DNA of 64,000 nucleotides from Pythium myriotylum (lineage: Eukaryota > Oomycota > Peronosporomycetes > Pythiales > Pythiaceae), in assembly GCA_023091665.1 (NCBI GenBank), contig JALJCQ010000001.1:1302001-1366000 (forward strand), read 5' to 3'. Position numbers and translations under genes: made by a program. The notes beneath the pieces were generated by a model. It did not search any database. It saw nothing but the letters and a program-made list of their open reading frames with translations, and was not told where the DNA came from. Position 1 is the first letter of the stretch; every line of letters starts with the position of its first letter. Shown piece by piece: positions 11,426-21,625 of the stretch.

Positions 11426-12429
11426 ATGCCGACGTACATTTGGTGTCTCGGTCTCCCTCTCTTCGTGATGACCACCCAAGTGCTTGGGAGCCCACTCCTT
11501 CGCCATCTCAACCTTAACCCGTATGCCCCCGTCTGTATCATTGAAAATGGCTTCGATTTCGAAGGCAATGACATCAAGAACGTGCCGTCGACGCCTGTGG
11601 AAGGCTGCTGCCAGATCTGCAAAGACACAAATGACTGCCATGCTTGGTCTTGGTCTACGTACAACAATGGCACGTGCTGGCTCAAGAGCGACCGTGGGAA
11701 GGTTCTCGTCAACCCCAATGTCAAGTCGGCCTACGTCATGTACATGATCAACCCCGAGTGCGTTGTCTATGAGGACATCGATTTGGTAGGCAACGACATT
11801 GGTCACGTCGCCAACGCCAGCGCAACCAGTTGTTGCGATGCCTGTCGAAATTATCTCGGCTGCCGAGCTTACTCGTGGTCTGACTACGAAGGCGGCACGT
11901 GTTGGCTCAAGAGTACCGGAGTGGTTGCAGTTGCCAAGAAGGGTGTCAAGTCGGCCCGCGCGTACCCTCCATTTGACCACGTGTGCACAGTGGAATACGA
12001 CACCGATTTTGTCGGCAATGACATCGGCTCGAAACCAAGTGCGTCCCCCGGTAGCTGCTGTGACGATTGCTTCTATAATCCGAGTTGTAGGGCTTACTCA
12101 TGGACGAACCAAGATGGCGGTACCTGCTACTTCAAGAACCTTGCCGGTGACAAGATCAAGAAGCCAGGAGTAGTCTCGTCCACGGTGAAGAGCAACCCTG
12201 GTTACAGTTGCGATGTTGTGTCTGGATTAGACTACATGGTAGCGATATTGCCAACGTCCGCAGCGCGTCGTCCGACTTATGCTGTGATATTTGCACCTTA
12301 TACGCGGGATGCAAGGCGTACACCTGGTCGGATTACGCCGGCGGTACGTGCTGGCTCAAGAGTGGCACTGGCGCCGTCCTGCGCAATGCCAGAGTGCTCT
12401 CGGGCGTCCCGCGCAGGACTGCGCCCTAG
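11426..12429 (+). pseudogene. PAN/Apple-domain secreted protein, broken by a frameshift in the fourth module
   Basis: The ORF begins with a signal peptide (MPTYIWCLGLPLFVM...) and has three complete PAN modules, each with the pattern D-[FL]-x-G-N-D-I, CCxxC, AxSW and GTC(W/Y)xK. In the fourth, the frame is lost at about 12237-12240: relative to the downstream paralogue one G is missing after the codons for LDYM. The module continues in the +1 frame (SDIANVR, CCDIC, AYTWSDYAGGTCWLKS) to a stop at 12427-12429. In the original frame, translation would run on to 12709 as unrelated sequence. PAN modules bind carbohydrate or protein; in oomycetes they occur in cellulose-binding, cell-wall and host-interaction proteins. 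A sequencing error is possible. A 25-nt intron (GTAGCG...CCGCAG) could in principle bridge the break but is far shorter than any other here. Confidence 0.8.
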
Positions 12430-13015
12430 CAAAGCTGATGCACGCGGACCATTCTCCTGGTACCCGCGGTTAGCTACAGATATCGACACCGAAAAAATCA
12501 CTCAACATTCGTACGAAATTAGTTTTGCCTATCATGTGTCAGAGGCCAACTTGAACTTCTGCAGATGGCTACAAAGACTCGGTGAGGCACCCGAGTGGGA
12601 ACGTACCATTTTGGGTACGTACCATTTTGGCTACCCACAAAAAGATTGCAGCGTGATTCTGTCCCGACGATGGGGATTTGCGGCATATCCGCTTCATGGC
12701 ATCCCATGACGAGCGAATCGAGGCTTCGTTGCATAATCATAGAGTTGATGTGCTGACGAAATCAGCCAACTCATGCGGCTCTGAAAACGTCACACCACGA
12801 ACGCAAAAAAATCTCAAACGCTCAACCTTGTTGAAGGTACAAAATTGGCTACAAAGATGGAGGACGCCAGGTGGAGCGATATAAACTTGAGAATCATGGC
12901 TTCGACACCAAGAATCATGACGAGGCAGTCTACGTGAAACTGCCATTTGAGCGTCGCGACAAGCTCTTCATTCCAAATTCTTCCTCCAAGTATCCAAGAT
13001 AAACAAGTTTCCAAG
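12430..13015. other. Intergenic region between the PAN genes, with a short direct repeat
   Basis: About 590 bp with no supported gene. Near 12601-12633 the 15-mer ACGTACCATTTTGGG occurs twice in tandem, differing at the last base. The right end (12965-13015) holds the second PAN gene's initiator and a leader resembling that of the first (CAAGTA, then CCAAGA, then AAGATG before the start). Confidence 0.5.
12966..12983 (+). promoter_or_regulatory. Oomycete-type initiator upstream of the second PAN gene
   Basis: CTTCATTCCAAATTCTTC fits YTCATTYY followed by a T/C-rich block, about 35-50 bp upstream of the ATG at 13016. Its position, downstream of the ORF's non-preferred upstream start, supports translation from 13016. 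Confidence 0.5.
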
Positions 13016-14047
13016 ATGCTCAAGACATTCCCGAGACTGCTCGCGATGCTACTTCTGATGACGGTTGCGGGCGTGCTCGCGGGCTCGTCACTTCGTCACC
13101 TAGCTGAAGGCAACTACACTCACGGCGACCCGAACCCTCCATCACTGTGCTACATCGAAAACGGATTTGACTACGAAGGTAATGACATTGCCAATGCGCC
13201 GTCCACGCCAGTGGAGGGATGTTGCGATGCATGCATCAAGACCCGTGGTTGTGAAGCGTGGTCTTGGTCATCCTATAACAATGGCACATGCTGGCTCAAG
13301 AGCGCTCGCGGAAGAATTATCGCTAACGCCAACGTCAAGTCGTCGCTACTTCTCCACGAAAGCAATATCACATGCAGTATCCTTGAAGATGTCGATTTCA
13401 TAGGTGAGGACATCGGCCACGTCGCAAGTGCTAATGTAGGAGAATGCTGCAGTGCTTGTCAAAGCACTCTTGGTTGCCGTGCATACTCGTGGTCAAACTA
13501 CCAAGGCGGAACATGTTGGCTCAAGAGCTCTCGCGGCATCTCCGTCGTGGCGCCTGGCGTCAAGTCTGCCGAGGCGTACCCCCTGGCCCACCCTTGGTCA
13601 CCGGTCTGCATACTCGAATACGACATCGACTACGTTGACAACGACATTGGTAGTGCGCCGAGCGCATCACCCATGGGTTGTTGCTCGATCTGCTTGCAGA
13701 CGTTCACATGCCACGGCTACTCGTGGACCAACCATAACGGTGGTACCTGTTGGCTAAAGAATGTCGTTGGCGACAGGATCAAGAAACCAGGCGTGGTTTC
13801 GTCTGCAGTTTTCCCCAACGAGCAGAACAGTTGTAATGTCCAGCAGGGCATCGACTTTGTCGGCAGCGACCTAAAGAGCGTTCGCAACTCAAACCCCGAT
13901 TTGTGCTGTCTGAGCTGCTACATGAACGTAGCGTGCAGAGCTTACACTTGGTCGGATTTCAACGGCGGTACGTGTTGGCTCAAGTCCGGCACGGGAACAC
14001 CCACAAGCAATCCAAACACATTGTCCGGAACGCGAGTTGTGTTCTAG
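13016..14047 (+). CDS. Secreted four-module PAN/Apple-domain protein
   Basis: 343 aa, single exon. The start at 13016 gives a textbook signal peptide (MLKTFPRLLAMLLLM...VLAGSS); the frame is open further upstream, but that would bury the signal. Four tandem PAN modules follow, each about 75 aa, with CC-x-x-C, a second Cys before AWSW/AYSW/GYSW/AYTW and GGTCWLKS. N-glycosylation sequons (for example NGT) are present. It is a close tandem duplicate of the frameshifted gene at 11426, with the same module order. The family is known from oomycete cell-wall and adhesion proteins (CBEL-like, without the cellulose-binding domain here). A carbohydrate-binding wall or matrix protein is inferred; the ligand is unknown. 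Confidence 0.85.
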   Translation: MLKTFPRLLAMLLLMTVAGVLAGSSLRHLAEGNYTHGDPNPPSLCYIENGFDYEGNDIANAPSTPVEGCCDACIKTRGCEAWSWSSYNNGTCWLKSARGRIIANANVKSSLLLHESNITCSILEDVDFIGEDIGHVASANVGECCSACQSTLGCRAYSWSNYQGGTCWLKSSRGISVVAPGVKSAEAYPLAHPWSPVCILEYDIDYVDNDIGSAPSASPMGCCSICLQTFTCHGYSWTNHNGGTCWLKNVVGDRIKKPGVVSSAVFPNEQNSCNVQQGIDFVGSDLKSVRNSNPDLCCLSCYMNVACRAYTWSDFNGGTCWLKSGTGTPTSNPNTLSGTRVVF

Positions 14048-14244
14048 ATATTCACCTCGTCGGGAGATGCTAAGCGACACCTGAGTGCGTGCGAGGGCGA
14101 AATGAATGAGACCACTTCTTGCATGTTGCATAAAAATAGTAGCGATTTTTCGAGGTTTGTTTCCGCCTTTGCTTAAAATGTGTCACGTAGATTTGTTCCA
14201 ACTCGGCAAGAAGCGATTCGACCCGTAGTTAATGCTAATACGTT

Positions 14245-16658
14245 TTACGGTTGGAGCAGGCGCTTGTGTTCTTCTTCCTTTGACAACTTCTCTTCCTCTA
14301 AGGTTTGTTTGGCTAGCTTGTAGCGATCATCTATCTTGTCGTTCGGCTGTGAGTTGGCATAGGCACGCGCCATAAACTGGGGATTCTCCTCGGCTTCTTT
14401 CGCATACTTGAGAATGGCTTCGCGAGGATCTTCTTCGCGGAAGGAGTTGCCCTTGATGTGGCTGCTCATGAAGTATTGTGTGAAAGTCGACGAACCACTA
14501 ACGCGCCCACCCATACCAGGACCTGATAGAGGTTTTTCTGGAGCCTTGGACTTCTTCGGATCGGCTCGAATTTTCTGGTACTTGCGCTGACGGGACACCT
14601 CATCTCGATACATAGGCAGCGCGTGTGGGTTGTGGATTGACCCAACTCCATCGACCCGTACGCCATAATCAACACTCTCAACCTTGTTCTTCGTCTTCGT
14701 TGCACTGAGCAGCACACCCTTTTTGCTCAAAGCCGTGTCGTACAACACACGACACGAGCTGCTGGAACCACCAACGAAGATCTGGTTGATGCCGTAATGC
14801 CATTCAACGCAAATAGCACTTTCATCAAGCTGCATGTTGACGCTGGCGAGTGGTGCTACCAATCCTGGGGTGTAAACATCGAAGAAATGGACTTGCCCGG
14901 CCTGGTCTTTGCCCTTGCGCACGCAGGTGCCAGCCGCAAGGCAGGTTCCAGCGGCATTGAACGCAATGTTACACGTTCCAAAAACACCTTCGATACCGGT
15001 AAACACTTTCAGTGGCTTCTGAGTCTTACGAACATCCCATAGCTTCACAGTATCATCAGAGCAAGCCCGGGAAGCGATCGTCTTCCCGTCAGGAGAAAAG
15101 CGAACAGCCGAGATCCCCAGATCGCCTCCTCCCTCAGCGTGGGCGTCGCGGATCGTGATCGACGCCCCCGCGTAAGCCTTCCGTGGATCGATGCACTGGA
15201 TTTGACCATCCATTGTTCCACAGACCACCAGCTTGCCATCTGCACTGTATCGGCACGCCGTAACGCCACATCGTTTCCCTTTTTTACTCTTGACTTTGAG
15301 GACTGAGGTGTTGGTGAGTTTGCCTAGGGATTGCTTCCCGTCTAAATTCCATACTCGTACAGTGCCATCAAGTGAACTGGAGATCATCTGGTCACGAGCT
15401 TGAGGATGCCACATCGCTCCCGTGACTGTGTGAGTGTGGCCTGTGGTGGTCGCCATTTCGACGACGTACATATCACCCTTCGCAAACTGTAATTCCTCAA
15501 CTCCTTCTCGATCAACCACCTTTGGTTGGCAACCACCCGTCGCAACAAGCAGCCGATCTCCAGATGGACTGTAGCTCAAGGCTACAATGGGATGGCCCTC
15601 TTCGGGTTCCACATCTCTAAAAGGACGGATGTGCCGGGCCATGCCCGCAAAATCCCAGAGCTTGACGTGGTAGTCGAATGATCCTGTCGCAACGCGAGCT
15701 CCGGACGTGTCCACCGCAATGCAGCACACAGCCTTGCTATGTGCTGACAGCTTCACATCCATTGCCATGGGGATACCATACCGAGCCGCAACGTCATCCT
15801 TGGCTTCGTTTCCGTCCTCGTCGTCGCTTTCGTCGTCGTCGTCGTGTGAGCTATCTCCGCCGCTCTCATTTGCACCTTCTGGGCCACTTTCTCGAGTTTT
15901 TCCATCGTTCGATTGTACAGGCGCAGCCATCATTGACGCAGTCATAGCAGCAATCTCTTGTTCTCGCTGTCGAGAGACTGTTACCAAAAAAGCTCTATGC
16001 ACATCACCAGACATTTGGCGTACCTTTCTTCGAGCGGCAGAAGCTGTGTCTTTCGCCTCACTCTCGGCATCGCTTCGACTCCGCTTGACTCCCCCAAAAC
16101 TCTGGGGCAGCTCGCTGAGGACACTCGCACCTGGCACAGGCTCTTCGTCGGTCTTGTCATTCGCTTCCAGAGTGCGCACCTTGTATTTGCGGGTGCTAGC
16201 ACCGAACTCAATACAGTCACCCTCTGCACAGCGTCAGTGAGTACTCTCCACCAGCAGAGACTCAGTGGACTCGTACCTTTGAGCACGCGCGGGTCCATCG
16301 GCTTGATCTCCTTGCCGTTCAGGAACGTTCCCTGCGCCGACTCGAGATCCATGACCACGACATCTCCTTCGCGGTTGTGCGCGACCGCCGCGTGCTGCCT
16401 CGAGATCGACGGGTGGTCCAGCGCGTAGTCGCAGACGTCGCTGTTGCGGCCGAAGAGCAGCCACGCCTGGCGTCCGATCGCCAGCGAGTCGATCACGGCG
16501 CCGTCCTTCACGACCTCGAGCCGCGCGTCACGGCGCTTGCGCGACGGCGTCGCCACCCTACAGCACGAGACACAAGAGCGTTAGCAACAGCGCCGAGCGC
16601 CGCCGTCGTCGTCGTGCGGCCACGCCACCCACCACGCCGGAGCCTTGAACCTGCCCAT
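14245..16658 (-). CDS. FHA-domain / WD40 fusion (NIPP1-like FHA joined to WDR70)
   Basis: 761 aa in three exons. Exon 1 (16658-16633) encodes MGRFKAPAW; introns at about 16558-16632 and 16224-16276. Residues about 15-110 form an FHA domain most like that of NIPP1/PPP1R8: LEVVKDG, LLFGRN, DHPSISRQHA, GTFLNG and FGASTRKY, the last being a NIPP1-type signature assembled across intron 2. After an acidic linker come WD40 repeats of WDR70 (gastrulation-defective-1) type: KLSAHSKAVC, ATGSFDYHVKLWDF, SSSLDGTVRVWNLDGK, SDDTVKLWDVRKT, then the conserved C-terminal PMYRDEVSRQRKYQKIR region. WDR70 is nuclear, acts with CRL4 ubiquitin ligase in DNA-damage responses and is linked to splicing. Human WDR70 lacks an FHA domain, so phosphothreonine recognition would be an added module. 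Divergent from ALG3, 168 bp between starts. Confidence 0.85.
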
Positions 16659-16826
16659 TCTGCTTGGTTCTGGGGACCCGCCGGAGTGCCTAGGAAACTG
16701 TTCGTAACTGCCATGTATCCACGCTGGATCCGTTAAGTGACGTCCGCTTTTCGAACGCGTCGTCGTCGTTCTGGAAACACAACGTGGCACACTTGAAGAG
16801 CTACTCGGTCTCTCCCCCACGCGACC

Positions 16827-18661
16827 ATGGCCAAGCCCAAGACGACGGTGGCGTCGGTCGCCAAGGGCGAGAAGCGCTCGACCCGCATCGACAAGGACCT
16901 CAAGACCACGCAGAGGCACGGCCGCGTGCTCTCCTTTCTCTACGACGTCATGTGGAGCTACCGCTACTACCCGTACTTCGCCGCCGCGCTGCTGCTCGCC
17001 GACGGCGTGCTCGGCTACTTGATCATCCAGCGCATCCCATGTACGTACCCTCGCTCCCAGAGGCGACCGCTCGAGTTGGCTAATCTGCTCTCGATGTGGC
17101 GCAGACACGGAGATCGACTGGAAGGCCTACATGCAGCAGGTCTCGCAGTTCAAGGCCGGGGAGCGTGACTACGTCAAGATGTATGGCGGCACCGGACCGC
17201 TTGTATACCCCGCAGGCTTCCTGTACGTCTTCTCAGTGCTTCACACGGTTACCAACGGTGGCGAAAACATCCGACTCGGTACGTGCCGTGACCCTGTCTC
17301 CATCCACGGACGATGATCCTAAGCGCACTTCGTTGTCAGCGCAATACATTTTCCTCGGATTCTACCTCATCACGATCGGGACGGTGCTGGCGATCTACTA
17401 CCGCGCGCGAGTGCTTCCTCCGTGGGCGGCGGTCTTGCTTGTCATCTCGAAGCGACTCCACTCGATCTACATGCTGCGCCTCTTCAATGACGGCATCGCC
17501 ATGATGCTCTTGTACATTGCCGTCTATCTCTTCGCTCGCCAGAAGTGGCGCGTCGGTTGCGCCATGTTCAGCTTCGCTGTCTCCATCAAGATGAATGTGC
17601 TCCTTTTCGCGCCCGCGCTCTTCTTCCTGCTTCTCCAGTCCTGCGGAGTGCTCCGCACTCTCTATTACTTGGCCATCTGCGCGACGATCCAGGTCGTTCT
17701 GGGGCTGCCGTTCTTACGCCACAACTGGGTCAGCTATCTCACGAAGGCTTTTGAGCTCAACCGCGTCTTCACATTCGAGTGGACTGTCAACTGGAAGTTC
17801 CTTGACGAGGAGGTCTTCGTGTCCAAAACGCTGGCTTTTGGGCTGCTCGCGTGTCACTTGTTCTTCCTCATTCTCTTCTTGGACAAGCACTTCCGCATCA
17901 TCGGCACCTTCCGCGCGGTGTTTGCAAAGCCATTTGTGATGTATGAGCCATTCCCGATCCGGGCCGAAGTCATCGTGACGTCAATGTTCGTGATCAACTT
18001 CATCGGTATCGTGTTCTCCCGCACGCTCCACTACCAGTTCTATGTCTGGTTCTTCCCGACGCTCCCGTATTTGTTGTGGAAGACCAACATGCCACTCATC
18101 TTCAAGATTAAATCCTTCCTTGTGATCGAGTACGCGTTCAACACGTTCCCAGCGACACCTGTGACGTCAATGGCGCTGCAGCTTTCGACCTTCTTCCTGC
18201 TCATCTCGCTCTATTTTACGGACGATAACCACCAGTACCTGCCTTACTTGGACGCCGAGGCGCGTCAGAACTTGATTGAATTCGTGAATGCTGAGTCCTT
18301 CGACGGACCCCGGAACCTTGCGATGTACTACGGCAGTGTGACGGAGGATCTCGCGGAGGGTGCGTTCGTGGCGTCGATCGACGAGCAGGAGGTCGTCCTG
18401 ACACTTCCGAAGATGAAGCTCACGCTCGCCGTGGGCTTCGGCAGCAGTGCGCCTGTGACGAGCGAGGGATACGGGAAACAGGTTCTCTTGGGTATGCTGG
18501 AGGAAGCCAAGGACGGCGTTGCCGCGGGTGAGACCATGGCCAAGCTCGTCAGCCGCGATTGGTACAAGGAGAAGGCAGAGAAGGAACTGAACGAGGCAGC
18601 GGCTCGCAAGGAGAAGGAGAAGCAGCAGAACCTGCGCCAGCGCGGCCCCGTGGCACCATAA
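16827..18661 (+). CDS. ALG3: ALG3: Dol-P-Man-dependent alpha-1,3-mannosyltransferase
   Basis: 569 aa in three exons; introns about 17041-17104 and 17279-17339, both with GTACGT donors. After a basic N-terminus, the GT58 signatures appear in order: TEIDWKAYMQQV, GGTGPLVYPAGF, HSIYMLRLFNDG, and SIKMNVLLFAP, on a background of about ten membrane helices. The enzyme adds the sixth mannose to Man5GlcNAc2-PP-dolichol in the ER lumen, the first lumenal step of N-glycan precursor assembly. The protein is about 130 aa longer than human ALG3. The extra C-terminal part (after about residue 430) is soluble-looking, Glu/Lys-rich and ends in RQRGPVAP; it has no family I recognise. Start ATG sits in GCGACCATGG. 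Confidence 0.93.
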
Positions 18662-18823
18662 AGCCCAGGACGACAGCTCCCTCCTATAAAAAATATACAC
18701 TCAATAGATGGAGCAGTGATTGATGGGATTCAATGGTCGCGGGACCGTGAAACCAAGTACACGAATGCCGCCAATCAACTCATCTGTCTCATTCGCCTCG
18801 CACCCGCGGAAGCCGACGACACC

Positions 18824-20455
18824 ATGACGGTCGCGCTGGCCTTCGAGACGGACGACGGCTCGCGCGCCATCCAGACGCAGCTCAACGTGCAAGAGGCGGA
18901 CGCCGTGCGCGCCGACGGCGTCGACTTTGCCGCCTACTACGACCTCGCGCGCACGGCTGAGCAGCTCCGCGCCGGCGGCTTCACCAACGTCGCGCTCCAG
19001 TTCCCCGACTCGCTGCTGCCCGACGCGCCACGCGTGCAGACCGAGCTTCAGCACAGGCTCGAGGCGCTCGGCCACCGCGTGCAGCGCATCTTCGTGCTGG
19101 GCGACACGTCCTACGGCAGCTGCTGCGTGGACGAGGTCGCGGCGCAGCATCTCGCGGCCGACTCCATCGTCCACTACGGACGCACGTGTCTGAGCTCGAC
19201 TTCGCAGATCCCAGTCATCTACGTCTTTGGTAACGCGCCACTGGACATTGGCGGCTGCGTGGACGCGCTCAGTGGCCACGTGGAGACGTGGGCACCAACT
19301 GCACGCGTCGTCGTTCTCTATGAGCCGAGCTACCACTACGCTAGTCGCGCGGTCCACCAGGGTTTGCAAGCCAGGTTCCCTGAGCGACGCGTGCTCTACG
19401 CCGACATGCGCACATATTTTGATCCGACGAATTCTGATCACCAGCAGCAAGTCCGAGCGGAGGCGACTGGGACCTCTGTGTTCATTGGTGGTCAGCAGAT
19501 TCGCCTCGAGGATGACGACCCGCGCGAAGTCACTGCCGATGCGTATGCATTCGTCTATATCGGTCCCGAGTCTCCGCACTTGACCAGCATCCTCATGCGT
19601 CATAGCACGGTGCCGTGTGTATCTTTCAACCCACAGACCACTGAGGCGCGTGTGGAAGGTGCCACCGTTAACCGCGCCTTGATGCGCCGCTTCTTTCTCG
19701 TGCAGCAGGCTCGTGAAGCGCGCATCATCGGTATCCTCATGGGTACTCTTGGCGTTTCCAAGTATCTCGATGTTGTCCACAGCCTCCAGCGGCTCATTAA
19801 GCAGTACGTACACATGCACGCAGTCCCCTTCCTCTTCATAGAGACCAATTGATCACCGACTGCATCTAGGAGCGGTCGAAAGTCGTACCTCTTCGTCGTC
19901 GGTAAGGTCAACGTGCCCAAGCTCGCCAACTACGCCGAGATCGACGCGTTCGTGCTAGTTGCGTGTCAGCAAAACTCCCTTATGGACTCGAAGGAATACT
20001 TCAAGCCGATCGTTACACCCTATGAGCTGCAGCTCGCGCTCTCAGACAACGATGAGTGGCAGGGCCAGCTAAAGACCGACTTCCGCGAAGTGCTCCCCCT
20101 CTTGGACGAGGCGGCGCAGAACCTCGCTGACGAAGCCACTGCAACGGGAGAAACTGGTGTTGACAGTGCTGATGATGACACTGACAAGCCATTCTTCTCG
20201 CTTGTCTCCGGCACATACGTGACAGCAGGCAGTCGTAACTCAAACTTTGTCCAGCCCGACGCCGAGGACGAGACATCCACGGCGCTACAAGTAAGAAATG
20301 ATCGAGGAGAGCTCGTGCAGTACCACAGTGAAGCCGCCAAATTCCTCGCCACGCGAGAGTATCGCGGCCTCGAGGCACGGATTGGTGAGACTCCTGCCCA
20401 TGCTGCTGTGAAGGGTGCGACGGGCATCGCGCGAGGTTACGACCACGAGCATTAA
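18824..20455 (+). CDS. DPH2: Diphthamide biosynthesis protein 2
   Basis: 521 aa in two exons; intron about 19804-19869 (GTACGT donor), joining LIKQ to SGRKSYLFVVGKVNV. Family motifs: VALQFPDSLL, LGDTSYGSCCVDEVAA with its cysteine pair, VHYGRTCLS, then KLANYAEIDAFVLVACQQNSL and SKEYFKPIVTPYEL in exon 2. DPH2 pairs with DPH1 in the radical [4Fe-4S] enzyme that transfers the 3-amino-3-carboxypropyl group of SAM to a histidine of elongation factor 2, the first step of diphthamide synthesis. I chose the ATG at 18824 (ACACCATGAC); an upstream in-frame ATG at 18716 adds an unconserved segment. Downstream of ALG3 on the same strand (162 bp); converges on the next gene. Confidence 0.92.
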
Positions 20456-20497
20456 AAAAAAATAACCAAGGTACTACATAATAGACAGAGACTGAGA

Positions 20498-21472
20498 TTA
20501 GAAGCTGTACTCGGAACTACGCGTAATCTGATCAGGGTCCTCCTGGTCGTTCTCGTGATGAAGGTCGTGGCGAAAGTCGTCGAGGGATGAGCTGCTACGC
20601 ATGACTCGCGCAGACGCAGTGAAGTCGTGCGTCTCGCGAGTCCACTCCACGGCATCATAAATTTTGATAATGTCAGGGTCGTCAGAGATCGCTGAAGACA
20701 TGGATACACGAGGAGAGTCGCTATCGTAGTTGCCCGAGTCTTCAAGTATCGGTATGGGTGAGCGTCTCGTTTGTGTAGTAGACTGACAGAGTGTTGCTAC
20801 TTCCTCTTGGGGAGGAGAGTCGAGGCGATCAAGGCGATACGGTGGTATAAAGTCTTCGCCATGACTCTGATGGTAAGAACGTCTACGTGGCTGCCTCTGG
20901 TCACTCAGTGACTGCCTCGATGACCTCTGTCTTTCCGGTGTGGCGACCATAACAAAGTGGAGCTCGCTTGTTGCCGCAGACGAAAGGTTGGATATATTTC
21001 GATGGCTCCTTCTTCCCTTTGTCTCAAACGGCGACTGCCATGTCACGCTCTTGCTCTTCGCTCGCGTTAAAAGAGGCGGAGTAGTTTGAGAAAACGTATT
21101 CTGCTCCTGGAGCGTCACGCTAGGATCGGGTGAGAGAGCTTGGGACGCTTTCTGCTGTGCTTGTACGTTTCGCAGCTTCCGACAGGATAGAAACAAGTGG
21201 ATGACGAGCACAATGATAAGAGGGATGCTGAGCATTGCGAGACCGAGCACGAGATTGATGGTAGCCTCATCTCGCGGCGGGATTTCTGGGGTCGCAGTAA
21301 CATCGGTCGCATTTGTCCGTGCCACTACGAGCTTGGTTCCGTACTCGGTGCGAAGTATTGCTTGCTTTGGGTGCTGATCCACTGCGCTTACGTTACTAGA
21401 TGCCCACACGATCATTGGAATACATATCAGCAGGATCAGTGATGCTTCGTCCGCTCGCATTAGCGATACCAT
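20498..21472 (-). CDS. Single-pass membrane protein of unknown function
   Basis: 324 aa, single exon. The first ATG is at 21472 (MVSLMRAD); the longer open frame begins at GTG. A signal peptide (SLILLICIPMIVWAS) is followed by a short ectodomain with one N-glycosylation sequon (NAT), one strong transmembrane helix (LVLGLAMLSIPLIIVLVIHLF) ending in SCRK, where the cysteine could be palmitoylated, and about 220 cytosolic residues rich in Ser, Arg and Asp that look disordered. No domain recognised; its type I topology would suit a receptor-like or adaptor role but nothing shows this. It lies 153 bp downstream of the kinesin stop on the same strand, and only 42 bp from the DPH2 stop. Confidence 0.6.
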   Translation of the reverse strand: MVSLMRADEASLILLICIPMIVWASSNVSAVDQHPKQAILRTEYGTKLVVARTNATDVTATPEIPPRDEATINLVLGLAMLSIPLIIVLVIHLFLSCRKLRNVQAQQKASQALSPDPSVTLQEQNTFSQTTPPLLTRAKSKSVTWQSPFETKGRRSHRNISNLSSAATSELHFVMVATPERQRSSRQSLSDQRQPRRRSYHQSHGEDFIPPYRLDRLDSPPQEEVATLCQSTTQTRRSPIPILEDSGNYDSDSPRVSMSSAISDDPDIIKIYDAVEWTRETHDFTASARVMRSSSSLDDFRHDLHHENDQEDPDQITRSSEYSF

Positions 21473-21625
21473 CGCGTGCGTACTTGCCGAATACACAATC
21501 GGGTTCGGTAGAAAGCATCATGGCGTGAATCTAAGAACCTTGTCTAGTTCGCACCCGACCTGTCATCTTGTTTCTGATGAGGTGTCGATCTGAAACCAAA
21601 CGCTTGCAAACAAGGCGCTGGTTTC

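Noticed and set aside
12240..12709. Apparent extension of the first PAN protein to 12709
   Set aside because: Caused by the frameshift near 12238; the PAN module continues in another frame and stops at 12429.
18701..19819. 372-aa minus-strand open frame opposite DPH2
   Set aside because: Lies on the antisense of a well-supported DPH2 exon; composition is that of a reverse complement of GC-rich codons and no domain is seen.
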